From Streptomyces cyaneus (GTDB lineage Bacteria; Actinomycetota; Actinomycetes; Streptomycetales; Streptomycetaceae): a DNA stretch of 43,595 nucleotides. The stretch is taken from the NCBI RefSeq assembly GCF_004028635.1, contig NZ_ML138680.1, positions 121,987-165,581 on the forward strand. Reading direction: 5' to 3'. The translations under genes and the position numbers were made by a program. The notes beneath the pieces were generated by a model, which searched no databases, was not told where the DNA came from, and saw only the letters and a program-made list of their open reading frames with translations. Numbering within the stretch: position 1 is the stretch's first letter; every line of letters starts with the position of its first letter. Positions 17,801 to 25,604 of the stretch are shown here, in pieces.

Positions 17801-18193
17801 ATGAGCACCAGCACCACCGCCTCGGTGTCCACGCACATCCTGGACACCAGCATCGGCCGCCCCGCCGAGGGCGTCGCCATCCAGCTCTCGGCCCGCAGCG
17901 GCCGGGATGCCGAGTGGCAGGCGCTCGGCGGCTCCGCGACCGATGCGGACGGGCGGTGCAAGGACCTCCCGGCGCTGCCGGAGGGGACCACACACGTACG
18001 GCTCGACTTCGCGGTGGAGTCGTACTTCGAGAAGAAGCAAGCCGATGCGCAGCAGGACGCCCCCGCGAATCGGGACAGCGGTGCCGTGTTCTTCCCCGAG
18101 GTGGCGATCACCTTCGCCGTCAAGCCCGGGGAGCACTACCACGTGCCGCTGCTGCTCAACCCGTTCGGCTACTCCGTTTACCGAGGGAGCTAG
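17801..18193 (+). CDS. uraH: 5-hydroxyisourate hydrolase (transthyretin-like)
   Basis: Second enzyme after uricase, 130 residues. It opens 5-hydroxyisourate to OHCU. The N-terminal VSTHILDTSIGRPAEGV, central arginine-rich strand and the C-terminal YSVYRGS tetrapeptide (YRGS) are the diagnostic transthyretin-related-protein residues; active-site histidines are in STHILD and GEHYHVPLLL. No signal peptide. It lies 7 bp after uraD and 5 bp before uricase, so the three steps are made from one message. Confidence 0.96.
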   Translation: MSTSTTASVSTHILDTSIGRPAEGVAIQLSARSGRDAEWQALGGSATDADGRCKDLPALPEGTTHVRLDFAVESYFEKKQADAQQDAPANRDSGAVFFPEVAITFAVKPGEHYHVPLLLNPFGYSVYRGS

Positions 18194-18198
18194 CAGAC

Positions 18199-19122
18199 AT
18201 GCCCACGATCCTGGGACAGAACCAGTACGGCAAGGCCGAGAACCGAGTCGTAAAGATCACGCGGGACGGCGCCACCCATCACATCAAGGACCTGAACGTA
18301 TCCGTGGCGCTGAGCGGCGACATGGACGAGGTCCACTACTCCGGCTCGAACGCCAACGTCCTGCCGACCGACACCACCAAGAACACGGTGTACGCGTTCG
18401 CCAAGGAGCACGGCATCGAGTCGGCCGAGCAGTTCGGCATCCACCTCGCCCGTCACTTCGTCACCTCGCAGGAGCCGATCCACCAGGCCCGGATCCGCAT
18501 CGAGGAGTACGCCTGGGAGCGGATCGAGGCCTCCGACGCCAACTCGCAGTTCATCGGCGCGGACGAGGTCAAGCACTCCTTCGTCCGCAAGGGCCAGGAG
18601 ACGCGGGTCACGCAGATCACCTACGACGGTGAGAAGTGGGAGGTCATCTCCGGCCTCAAGGACCTCGTCGTGATGAACTCGACCAACTCCGAGTTCTGGG
18701 GCTACGTCAAGGACAAGTACACGACGCTCCAGGAGGCGTACGACCGCATCCTGGCCACCCAGGTATCCGGCCGCTGGCGGTTCAACTGGACCGACGACGA
18801 GCAGCGGATGCCCAACTGGGAGAAGTCCTACGAGCAGACCAAGAAGCACATGCTCCAGGCCTTCGCCGAGACCTACTCGCTCTCGCTCCAGCAGACCCTG
18901 TACCAAATGGGCTCGCGCATCATCAACAACCGCAGCGAGATAGACGAGGTCCGCTTCTCCCTCCCGAACAAGCACCACTTCCTGGTGGACCTGGAGCCGT
19001 TCGGGCTGAAGAACGACAACGAGGTGTACTTCGCCGCCGACCGCCCCTACGGCCTGATCGAGGCCACCATCCTGCGGGACGGCTGCGAGGCGAAGATCCC
19101 CATGGACCTCACCAACCTGTAA
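18199..19122 (+). CDS. uox: Urate oxidase (uricase)
   Basis: Cofactor-free uricase of 307 residues, oxidising urate with O2 to 5-hydroxyisourate and H2O2. Recognisable motifs are GKAENRVVKITRD, with the catalytic-lysine region near residue 12, PTDTTKNTVYAFA (Thr60-Lys61-Asn62), MNSTNSEFWGYVKDKYTTL and SLPNKHHFLVDLEPFGLKN near residue 260. The length agrees with actinobacterial uricases. The ATG at 18199 is 5 bp after uraH; the longer open frame to 17914 only overlaps uraH and is rejected. The peroxide product links it to the catalase at 12842. Confidence 0.97.
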   Translation: MPTILGQNQYGKAENRVVKITRDGATHHIKDLNVSVALSGDMDEVHYSGSNANVLPTDTTKNTVYAFAKEHGIESAEQFGIHLARHFVTSQEPIHQARIRIEEYAWERIEASDANSQFIGADEVKHSFVRKGQETRVTQITYDGEKWEVISGLKDLVVMNSTNSEFWGYVKDKYTTLQEAYDRILATQVSGRWRFNWTDDEQRMPNWEKSYEQTKKHMLQAFAETYSLSLQQTLYQMGSRIINNRSEIDEVRFSLPNKHHFLVDLEPFGLKNDNEVYFAADRPYGLIEATILRDGCEAKIPMDLTNL

Positions 19123-19144
19123 GCCAGCAACTCCATTTCGGCAC

Positions 19145-19187
19145 CCGCGGCCGGAGGAGCGGGCCTTTGAAGGCTCCCCGGCCGCGG
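19145..19187 (+). terminator. Hairpin after uricase
   Basis: CCGCGGCCGG at 19145-19154 pairs with CCGGCCGCGG at 19178-19187, extended by GGAGC with GGCTCC around a loop containing CCTTTGAA. It lies 22 nt after the uricase stop. It may end the uraD-uraH-uox message or attenuate read-through into the deaminase gene. Confidence 0.6.
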
Positions 19188-19258
19188 TACTCAAATCCCC
19201 CAGGGTCCTGCCGTGCCCTCTCGAACTCAGCACAACTCCCGTGAAAAAGGGGCGAATC

Positions 19259-20638
19259 ATGGCAGCAGCCCAGCGCATCGTCATCGAGAACTGTTCGATC
19301 GCGACGGTGGACGCGAACGACACCGAGTACGCCACGGGCCACGTCGTCATCGCGGACAACCGCATCGAGTCGCTCGGCGCGGGCAAGGCGCCCGAGGGCC
19401 TGGAGAACGTCGTACGCCGTATCGACGCCACCGGGCACCTGGTCACCCCCGGCCTGGTCAACACCCATCACCACTTCTACCAGTGGATCACCCGGGGCCT
19501 GGCCACGGACCACAACCTCTTCAACTGGCTCGTCGCCCTCTACCCGACGTGGGCGCGCATCGACGAGCAGATGGTGCGCTCCGCCGCGCAGGGCTCGCTG
19601 GCGATGATGGCCCGCGGTGGCGTGACCACCGCCATGGACCACCACTACGTCTACCCGCAGGGCTCCGGCGACCTCTCCGGCGCCATCATCGGCGCCGCCC
19701 GCGACATGGGTGTCCGCTTCACCCTCGCCCGCGGCTCCATGGACCGCAGCGAGAAGGACGGCGGGCTGCCGCCGGACTTCGCCGTCGAGACCCTCGAAGG
19801 CGCGCTGGCCGGGACCGAGGAGACCGTCAAGCGGCACCACGACGCCTCCTTCGACGCGATGACCCAGGTCGCCGTCGCCCCCTGCTCCCCCTTCTCCATC
19901 TCCACCGAGCTCCTCAAGCAGGGCGCCGAGCTGGCCCGCCGCCTCGGCGTGCGCATGCACACCCACGGCTCGGAGACCGTGGAGGAGGAGAAGTTCTGCC
20001 ACGAGCTGTTCGGCATGGGCCCGACCGACTACTTCGAGTCCACCGGCTGGCTCGGCGAGGACGTGTGGATGGCGCACTGCGTCCACATGAACGACTCCGA
20101 CATCGCCGCCTTCGCCCGTACGAAGACGGGCGTCGCCCACTGCCCGTCCTCCAACGCCCGCCTCGCGGCCGGCATCGCCCGCGTCCCCGACATGCTCGCG
20201 GCGGGCGTCCCGGTCGGCCTCGGCGTCGACGGCACGGCGTCCAACGAGTCCGGCGAGCTGCACACCGAACTGCGCAACGCCCTGCTCATCAACCGCCTCG
20301 GCGCCCACCGCGAGGCCGCCCTGAACGCCCGGCAGGCCCTGCGCCTCGGGACGTACGGCGGTGCCCAGGTCCTCGGCCGCGCCGCCGAGATCGGCTCGCT
20401 GGAGCCGGGCAAGCTGGCCGACCTGGTGCTGTGGAGGCTGGACACCCTCGCCCACGCCTCCATCGCCGACCCGGTGACCGCGCTGGTCTTCGGCGCGGCG
20501 GCCCCGGTCACGGCGTCCTTCGTGAACGGCCGGCAGATCGTGGAGGACGGGCGGCTGCTCACGGCCGACGAGGACGCCATCGCCCGCGCCACGCGGGAAG
20601 AGGCACAGCGCCTGGCGAGGATCGCCGCGCAGGCCTGA
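19259..20638 (+). CDS. 8-oxoguanine deaminase (amidohydrolase family)
   Basis: Zinc-dependent amidohydrolase of 459 residues. It belongs to the 8-oxoguanine deaminase/atrazine-chlorohydrolase-like group, and deamination of 8-oxoguanine gives urate, the substrate of the gene before it. Metal ligands are seen in VNTHHHFYQ (HxH at His70 and His72), MHTHGSETVEEE, WMAHCVHM and the aspartate of GLGVDGTASNESG. The ATG at 19259 is preferred over GTG 19241 because AAAGGGG stands 8 nt before it. It follows uricase after 136 bp containing a hairpin. A guanine or other aminopurine substrate cannot be excluded. Confidence 0.88.
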   Translation: MAAAQRIVIENCSIATVDANDTEYATGHVVIADNRIESLGAGKAPEGLENVVRRIDATGHLVTPGLVNTHHHFYQWITRGLATDHNLFNWLVALYPTWARIDEQMVRSAAQGSLAMMARGGVTTAMDHHYVYPQGSGDLSGAIIGAARDMGVRFTLARGSMDRSEKDGGLPPDFAVETLEGALAGTEETVKRHHDASFDAMTQVAVAPCSPFSISTELLKQGAELARRLGVRMHTHGSETVEEEKFCHELFGMGPTDYFESTGWLGEDVWMAHCVHMNDSDIAAFARTKTGVAHCPSSNARLAAGIARVPDMLAAGVPVGLGVDGTASNESGELHTELRNALLINRLGAHREAALNARQALRLGTYGGAQVLGRAAEIGSLEPGKLADLVLWRLDTLAHASIADPVTALVFGAAAPVTASFVNGRQIVEDGRLLTADEDAIARATREEAQRLARIAAQA

Positions 20639-20662
20639 CGCAGGCCTGACGTAGGCCTGACC
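20630..20662. repeat. Three 11-bp tandem repeats over the deaminase stop codon
   Basis: CAGGCCTGACG at 20630-20640 and 20641-20651, then TAGGCCTGACC at 20652-20662. The first unit contains the TGA stop, so the array looks like a small tandem duplication of the gene's 3' end. Confidence 0.85.
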
Positions 20663-20703
20663 AGTTGAAGATCTCCGGTCGAGAGGGACGGCTCCCGACC
20701 GGT

Positions 20704-20769
20704 GGCCGTGGACCCGAGCGGGGTCCATGGCGGCCGTCTCCGGGGCGCGCGTGGACGCGTGCGCCCCGG
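20704..20769 (+). other. Two adjacent GC hairpins between deaminase and permease
   Basis: First hairpin: GGCCG and TGGACCC pair with GGGTCCA and CGGCC (20704-20735). Second: CCGGGGCGC (20740-20748) pairs with GCGCCCCGG (20761-20769), with an inner GCG/CGC. They may terminate the deaminase transcript, or form a structured leader for the permease. I do not recognise a known purine riboswitch core. The rest of 20639-20882 shows no gene. Confidence 0.5.
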
Positions 20770-20882
20770 AACGGTCTCCGTTTCCCCCAGAACGGGCCCG
20801 TCCCCGGTCCCGCACGACCGCGTACCACCTCCTTGAACCCGCGTCAGAGCCGACGCGTTTAACCGACCGGAGGAGAGCCGCA

Positions 20883-22286
20883 GTGTCCGCCCAGCCCGTT
20901 TCGACCCACCCCGTAGACGAGAAACTACCCGCCCTGAAAATGGCGACCACCGGTCTGCAACACGTGGCCGCCATGTACGCGGGAGTCGTCGCCCCACCCC
21001 TGATAGTCGGCGCGGCCATAGGCCTGTCCGCCACCGACCTGACCTTCCTCACCGGCGCCTGCCTGTTCACCGCGGGCCTCGCCACCTTCCTCCAGACCCT
21101 CGGCATCTGGAAGATCGGCGCCCGGCTGCCGTTCGTCAACGGCGTCACCTTCGCCGGCGTCGCCCCCATGACCGCGGTCGTCGCCTCCACCGAGGACAAG
21201 TCCGACGCCCTGCCGATCATCTTCGGCGCGGTCATCGTCGCCGGCCTGCTCGGCTTCCTGGCAGCCCCCTTCTTCAGCAAGGCCGTCCGCTTCTTCCCAC
21301 CCGTGGTGACGGGTACGGTCATCACGCTGATCGGCATCTCCCTGCTGCCGGTCGCCTTCAACTGGGCGCAAGGGCCCGACCCGGCCGCGAACGACTACGG
21401 CTCGGCGACGAACCTGGGCCTGGCAGCCGGAACCCTGCTGATCGTCCTGCTCCTGCGCCGCTTCACCCGAGGGTTCGTCAAACAAATCGCCGTGCTGCTC
21501 GGCCTGGTTGTCGGCACACTGATCGCGATCCCGTTCGGCGTCACGGACTTCGGGCCGGTGGCGGACGCGGACGTCATCGGCTTCCCGACCCCGTTCCACT
21601 TCGGCGCCCCGCAGTTCCAGCTCGCCGCGATCATCTCGCTGTGCGTGGTCATGGTGGTCTCGATGACCGAATCGACGGCCGACATGCTGGCGTTGGGCGA
21701 GATCGTCGAGCGCCCGGCCGACGAGAAGACCATCGCGGCGGGCCTGCGCGCCGACACCCTCGGCTCCGCGATCAGCCCCCTCTTCAACGGCTTCATGTGC
21801 AGCGCCTTCGCACAGAACATCGGCCTGGTCGCGATGACGAAGATCCGCAGCCGGTACGTAGTCGCTGTCGGCGGCGGCTTCCTCGTCCTGATGGGCCTGT
21901 GCCCGATGGCGGCGTCGCTCATCGCGGTCGTACCGCGCCCGGTGCTCGGCGGCGCGGGCGTGGTCCTCTTCGGCTCGGTCGCGGCGAGCGGCATCCAGAC
22001 CCTGGTCCGGGCCGGCCTCGACAAGGACAACAACGTCCTGATCGTCGCCGTCTCCCTGGCCGTCGGCATCGTCCCCATCACCGCGCCGGAGTTCTACCAC
22101 GCCTTCCCGGAGACGGTGCGGATCGTCCTGGACTCGGGCATCTCGACGGGCTGTGTGGCGGCGGTGGCGCTCAACCTCGTCTTCAACCACCTCGGCAAGG
22201 GCCGGGACGCGCAGGACGTCACCCACCCCATGGAGGCAGGGGAGGAGATCACCGGGTCGGCGACCCGGGCCCCGGCCACCCCATGA
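20883..22286 (+). CDS. NCS2-family purine permease (urate/xanthine transporter)
   Basis: Membrane transporter of 467 residues with about 12-14 hydrophobic segments, a nucleobase:cation symporter-2. The signature FAQNIGLVAMTKIRSR corresponds to the QNxGxxxxT motif, and VSMTESTADMLALGEI contains the glutamate that binds purine in XanQ/UapA. These are the features of xanthine/urate rather than uracil carriers. GTG 20883 is chosen over an in-frame start at 20727 because GGAGGAGAG lies just before it and the extra N-terminus is not membrane-like. Context points to uptake of urate or xanthine for the enzymes upstream. Its 3' end overlaps the convergent exonuclease gene by 38 bp. Confidence 0.92.
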   Translation: MSAQPVSTHPVDEKLPALKMATTGLQHVAAMYAGVVAPPLIVGAAIGLSATDLTFLTGACLFTAGLATFLQTLGIWKIGARLPFVNGVTFAGVAPMTAVVASTEDKSDALPIIFGAVIVAGLLGFLAAPFFSKAVRFFPPVVTGTVITLIGISLLPVAFNWAQGPDPAANDYGSATNLGLAAGTLLIVLLLRRFTRGFVKQIAVLLGLVVGTLIAIPFGVTDFGPVADADVIGFPTPFHFGAPQFQLAAIISLCVVMVVSMTESTADMLALGEIVERPADEKTIAAGLRADTLGSAISPLFNGFMCSAFAQNIGLVAMTKIRSRYVVAVGGGFLVLMGLCPMAASLIAVVPRPVLGGAGVVLFGSVAASGIQTLVRAGLDKDNNVLIVAVSLAVGIVPITAPEFYHAFPETVRIVLDSGISTGCVAAVALNLVFNHLGKGRDAQDVTHPMEAGEEITGSATRAPATP

Positions 22287-22854
22287 GGTTGGCGAACAGC
22301 TCGGCCTGCTCGATGGCGTCGTCCCGCGCATGATGCGTGTGACGGCGCCGCGACAGCAGCTCGCGCGGCATGGTGCCTTTGGCCACGGCCCGCAGCGGCA
22401 GCCCGGCTTTCGTCGCGTACAACGTCTTCATGTCCAGGCAGCCCGAGTGGCCGAAGGGACTCGCCCCGGTGAAGCGGATCAAGTACCAGTACAGGAACGT
22501 CCAGTCGTACGACGCCGGGTAGCCGCACATCACCGGCTGCGCGTCGCCGCCGACCTCGCGAACCCAGCGCGTGAACTGCGCGAGGGCGAGCGCGGGGTCG
22601 AGGCCCTCTTTCCGTAGGCGCTCGCGGTCGAGCCCGCTCACGGCCAGCGCCTCGGGCACGAACTCCTCGCTGATCGGGCGGAGTTCGCGATAGAAGGTGT
22701 GCTGCTCGGGGTCGGCCGCCGTGAACCCGTCGGCATCCTGGACTCCGGCGACCGCCGCGCCGAGGCTCAGCATCGAGTACGGACCCGGGATCGGGCCGTC
22801 GGCCTCGATGTCGACGGAGATGTAGAGGCTGGGCTTGATGCGTCGTGCGGCCAT
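22249..22854 (-). CDS. DEDDh-type 3'-5' exonuclease
   Basis: Protein of 201 residues similar to the small exoribonuclease-like proteins of Streptomyces. The DEDDh residues are visible: DIEAD in motif I (LYISVDIEADGPIPG), a conserved Asp in YPASYDWTFLYWY for motif II, and His/Asp in HHARDDAIEQAEL for motif III. These enzymes are two-metal 3'-5' nucleases acting on RNA or DNA ends. ATG 22854 gives a start right before the catalytic core, as in relatives, though its ribosome site is weak. The frame is open up to 23211, and the upper part looks like a separate small hydrophobic peptide. The stop lies inside the convergent permease gene. Confidence 0.85.
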   Translation of the reverse strand: MAARRIKPSLYISVDIEADGPIPGPYSMLSLGAAVAGVQDADGFTAADPEQHTFYRELRPISEEFVPEALAVSGLDRERLRKEGLDPALALAQFTRWVREVGGDAQPVMCGYPASYDWTFLYWYLIRFTGASPFGHSGCLDMKTLYATKAGLPLRAVAKGTMPRELLSRRRHTHHARDDAIEQAELFANLMGWPGPGSPTR

Positions 22855-23251
22855 GGACCGGGAGCATCCCAGGTGTCCGGGACTTCCCGCATCCGAATTC
22901 CGACCGAGGTGTTCCAGCCACTCCAGGCGGACGATCCACCCGTCGTCGCCGGTTGCGGGCCTGCGCGCCGGCACCAGGCCACTACGCGCCCCTCTCAGCC
23001 CCGCCGTTCCCACAGCACCGCCGCTGCGAGCAGAAGCAGCGGCGGGAGTACGTCCAGCCAGTAGCACCCGGTATGTGCCGAAGCGGCCGACGGTACGGGC
23101 CGACAGGCCCAGCATCAGCAAGCCGATCGCGATCGGCTCCGGCAGGAACGCTGTGCCGGTGAGCAACTCGCCGTAGCAGAGGAATCGCGGGCCGCCTACG
23201 ACGACGAGCACGCACCGGAGTTGGTGTGACCGGAGTCCGAGCCGGTGTTGG
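22855..23251 (-). other. Interval with a possible small hydrophobic peptide
   Basis: No confident gene in this stretch of about 400 bp. From a GTG at 23211 the minus strand could encode a peptide beginning VVVGGPRFLCYGELL with a hydrophobic span IAIGLLMLGLS, then RVLLAGRTPAAA. G/C at third positions there is coding-like. The frame runs on without a stop into the exonuclease, so it could be an N-terminal extension, a decayed gene or chance. No good ribosome site is visible. Confidence 0.35.
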
Positions 23252-23674
23252 CTAGAGCCCGAACAGGCTCGGGTCCGTGGCCAGTTCCTTGAAGTAGTCC
23301 TGCGGATCGGCCACCATCCTGCGTTCCTCGAGGTTCAGCAGGCCACCGACCGCCGTGAGCTCGGCCGCCACCGTGCCGTCGGTCTTGCGGATGATCTGCT
23401 GGATGCGGAACGTCTTGCCGCCCGACCACTCGAAGGCGCACGACACGTCGACCTCGTCACCGGCGAGGAGTTCCCGTTTGTAGCGGATGGTCGTCTCCAG
23501 CGCGACGGGGCCCACCCCTTTGCCTATGAGGCCCGCCTGGCTGATGCCGGCGGCCTGGAGCAGCGACCAGCGAGCGTGCTCCGCATAGTTGATGTACACG
23601 CTCTGGTTGACGTGCCCCTGCACGTCGGTCTCGTAGCCGCGGACGGTGATCCGGACGGAAAACGGCTCGCTCAC
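23252..23674 (-). CDS. Hotdog-fold acyl-CoA thioesterase (4HBT family)
   Basis: Protein of 140 residues with the 4-hydroxybenzoyl-CoA thioesterase pattern: YETDVQGHVNQSVYINYAEH near residue 15 (the catalytic Asp/His loop), then ARWSLLQ and VALETTIRYKRELLAGDEV. It likely hydrolyses small or medium acyl-CoAs in the cytoplasm. The GTG at 23674 is preceded by GAAGGGGA. It stands between two minus-strand genes of unrelated function, with 52 bp to the one upstream. The substrate cannot be predicted. Confidence 0.88.
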   Translation of the reverse strand: MSEPFSVRITVRGYETDVQGHVNQSVYINYAEHARWSLLQAAGISQAGLIGKGVGPVALETTIRYKRELLAGDEVDVSCAFEWSGGKTFRIQQIIRKTDGTVAAELTAVGGLLNLEERRMVADPQDYFKELATDPSLFGL

Positions 23675-23726
23675 TGCTTCCCCTTCTCACAATTCGATGC
23701 CCTGCGCACCGATCTTGGCATGCCGG

Positions 23727-24359
23727 TCATGCCCGGCGCGGGGATGCCAGCAGATATCGCGCTCTTGTACGAGACTCGGCGTGTTCGCCGACCTGCCAGC
23801 CAGCCTCTTCCAGTGTGGCGGCGCAGGCCCGCAGCCGCGCGCCGTCCGGATCGCGCACGGCGACCGCCTCCGGCTGAGGGGTCGCCCGCACCCGGTAACC
23901 CTCCTCGGAGTCCTGCTCCGCCGGACGATGCCCCGCCGCCTCCAGGGCGAGCGCAGCGGCCTGCACCAGATGCGTACGCTCCCAGCCGCACGGCCGGTCC
24001 ACGGCACCGTCCCGATTGGTCATCCGGCGCAGCTCCAAGAGCCCCTGCCAGGCGCTGTGCACCTCACGGACCCGAGCCGGGCCCGCCTTCGGCGCGTCCT
24101 CCTCACCGCCGATGCGCGCGGCGAAGACGCCGGTGGCCGCAGGAGCCTGCTCCGGTTGCTCGGGCGCACTCGCCTCCACCTCCCGTATACGATGCCCGGC
24201 CGGCGTCAGAAAGTGATCGTGCGGCGGCCGCGGGTGCCGAAAGGCGAGCCCCCGCTTCACCAGCGCCGCGAGCTGCGCCTCCGTACCTCTGAGCCGCCCG
24301 GTCACGGGATCGGCGGCGTCGATGACACGCCGTTGCGCGGCGGTCGGCGGTCGGGTCAC
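23727..24359 (-). CDS. Hypothetical protein with winged-helix-like N-terminus
   Basis: Protein of 210 residues without a function I can name. Residues about 5-60 (AAQRRVIDAADPVTGRLRG, then QLAALVKRGLAFR and HDHFLTPAGHRIRE) look like a MarR-type winged helix, where the LTPAGHRIR segment would be the wing. The rest is two helix-strand repeats (LALEAAGHRPAEQ, LEEAGWQVGEH) ending in an arginine-rich tail. GTG 24359 is chosen because AGGAAGGA precedes it; the frame is open further upstream. It lies 41 bp after the phosphatase gene stop on the same strand and may be co-transcribed. Confidence 0.7.
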   Translation of the reverse strand: MTRPPTAAQRRVIDAADPVTGRLRGTEAQLAALVKRGLAFRHPRPPHDHFLTPAGHRIREVEASAPEQPEQAPAATGVFAARIGGEEDAPKAGPARVREVHSAWQGLLELRRMTNRDGAVDRPCGWERTHLVQAAALALEAAGHRPAEQDSEEGYRVRATPQPEAVAVRDPDGARLRACAATLEEAGWQVGEHAESRTRARYLLASPRRA

Positions 24360-24400
24360 GGCGTGTTCCTTCCTGCGTGGGGCCTCACCCGCTTCGCAGG

Positions 24401-25000
24401 CTACGCCGGGGGTCTGACATTCCACCCGGCGATCACCGGCCGCCCGTGCTCGGTGCCGAGCCGGCACAGCGCGCCCGTGGCCAGCTGGAAGTGGGCCCCG
24501 TGCTCAGGCGCCAGCCCGAGGCGGCGGGCGGTGAGCACCCGCAGGAAGTGCCCGTGGGCGATCAGCAGGACGACGCCCTCCGTGTTCGCGAGGGCGGCGT
24601 CCACCCTGCCGAGGACCCGGTCGGCACGCTCCCCGACCTGCTCCGGGCGCTCCCCGGGGTGCTCCGGCGGCCCGGGCGCGACCCCGTCCGTGAACAGGAA
24701 CCACCCGGGACGCTCCCGCTGGATCTGCACGGTGGTGACGCCCTCGTACCCGCCGTAGTCCCACTCCCGCAGGTCGGCGTCGACGCGGGCGTCCCGTACC
24801 CCGATCAGCTCGGCGGTCTCCCGCGCCCGCTGCGACGGGCTGACGAACGCGGCCCCGATCCGATGCGACCGGACCAGCGGCACCAGCCGCCGCGCCTCCT
24901 GACGCCCGTGCTCGGTCAGCGGAACGTCCGTCCAGCCGGTGTGCCGCCCCGATCGCGACCACTCGGTCTCACCGTGCCGGACGAGAAGGAGATCACCCAT
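24401..25000 (-). CDS. Histidine phosphatase family protein (phosphoglycerate-mutase-like)
   Basis: Phosphohydrolase of 199 residues. The phosphohistidine motif LVRHGETEWSRSGRHTGWTD is at residues 6-25, with the partner arginine and glutamate in SPSQRARETAEL and REWDYGGYEG, and the second catalytic histidine in LLIAHGHFLRVL. These fit the acid-phosphatase/PhoE-like branch rather than glycolytic mutase. ATG 25000 begins 3 bp after the stop of the HAD-like gene, so the two form an operon. Substrate unknown. Confidence 0.9.
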   Translation of the reverse strand: MGDLLLVRHGETEWSRSGRHTGWTDVPLTEHGRQEARRLVPLVRSHRIGAAFVSPSQRARETAELIGVRDARVDADLREWDYGGYEGVTTVQIQRERPGWFLFTDGVAPGPPEHPGERPEQVGERADRVLGRVDAALANTEGVVLLIAHGHFLRVLTARRLGLAPEHGAHFQLATGALCRLGTEHGRPVIAGWNVRPPA

Positions 25001-25003
25001 GCG

Positions 25004-25537
25004 TCACAGGCTAAGAGCCCAGCGCTCCAACTCCGCGAAATCACGCTCACGCAGTCCCCTGCGCGCGTCGACCGTCAGCAGCAGCGCGGCCGCGTCGTGG
25101 TGGGCCGCTACATGCCGTACGTCGAGATCGGTGACCATGTCGTCGACCCAGACGAAGGGCCGCCCCGCCGCCCACGCCAGCACGTGCCGTGTCTTCCAGT
25201 ACAGCCCCTCGGGATCCGGCACGAACAGCTCGGGCCACTCGATGACCGGCAGATCACCGGGCAGCCCGACCACCGGCGCGATCATCTCGTTGGCCTGGTG
25301 CATCCAGGTGGTGGCCCACGCCAACTCGTACGGCAGCGCCAGCAGCCGCGCCCCGTGCCCCGGGTGCAACCGGACCCGCAGCCCGCGGCGCAGCCGCCGG
25401 GACCCCGGTGTCTGGCGGGCCGACCAGTTCGCCGGATGCAGCCGCCGGGTGACGTAGCCGCGATGACGGAGGAACGGGGCGCGGAAGGGGTTGAGGGGAC
25501 CGTCCACGTCGAGGAGCAGAAGAGGGCGGGTACTCAT
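25004..25537 (-). CDS. HAD-like hydrolase domain protein
   Basis: Protein of 177 residues. It begins with a HAD motif I, LLLLDVDGPLNPF (nucleophile and acid/base aspartates in DVDG). A late WVDDMVTDLD resembles motif IV with the acidic pair. The middle holds ATTWMHQANEMIAP, a typical spot for the motif II threonine. It lacks a large cap domain. It is the first gene of a pair with the histidine phosphatase, so both may act on phosphorylated metabolites or nucleic-acid ends. No closer assignment is possible. Confidence 0.75.
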   Translation of the reverse strand: MSTRPLLLLDVDGPLNPFRAPFLRHRGYVTRRLHPANWSARQTPGSRRLRRGLRVRLHPGHGARLLALPYELAWATTWMHQANEMIAPVVGLPGDLPVIEWPELFVPDPEGLYWKTRHVLAWAAGRPFVWVDDMVTDLDVRHVAAHHDAAALLLTVDARRGLRERDFAELERWALSL

Positions 25538-25604
25538 GGACAGGTTCTACCCACGCCGGCGCGGTCACATCGGCCGGTGCGCGCTCAGGTCTGCCGGCAT
25601 CCGC

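Noticed and set aside
20639..20882. Known purine or xanthine riboswitch upstream of the permease
   Set aside because: Hairpins are present but none of the conserved junction or loop sequences of the described purine riboswitch classes is recognisable.
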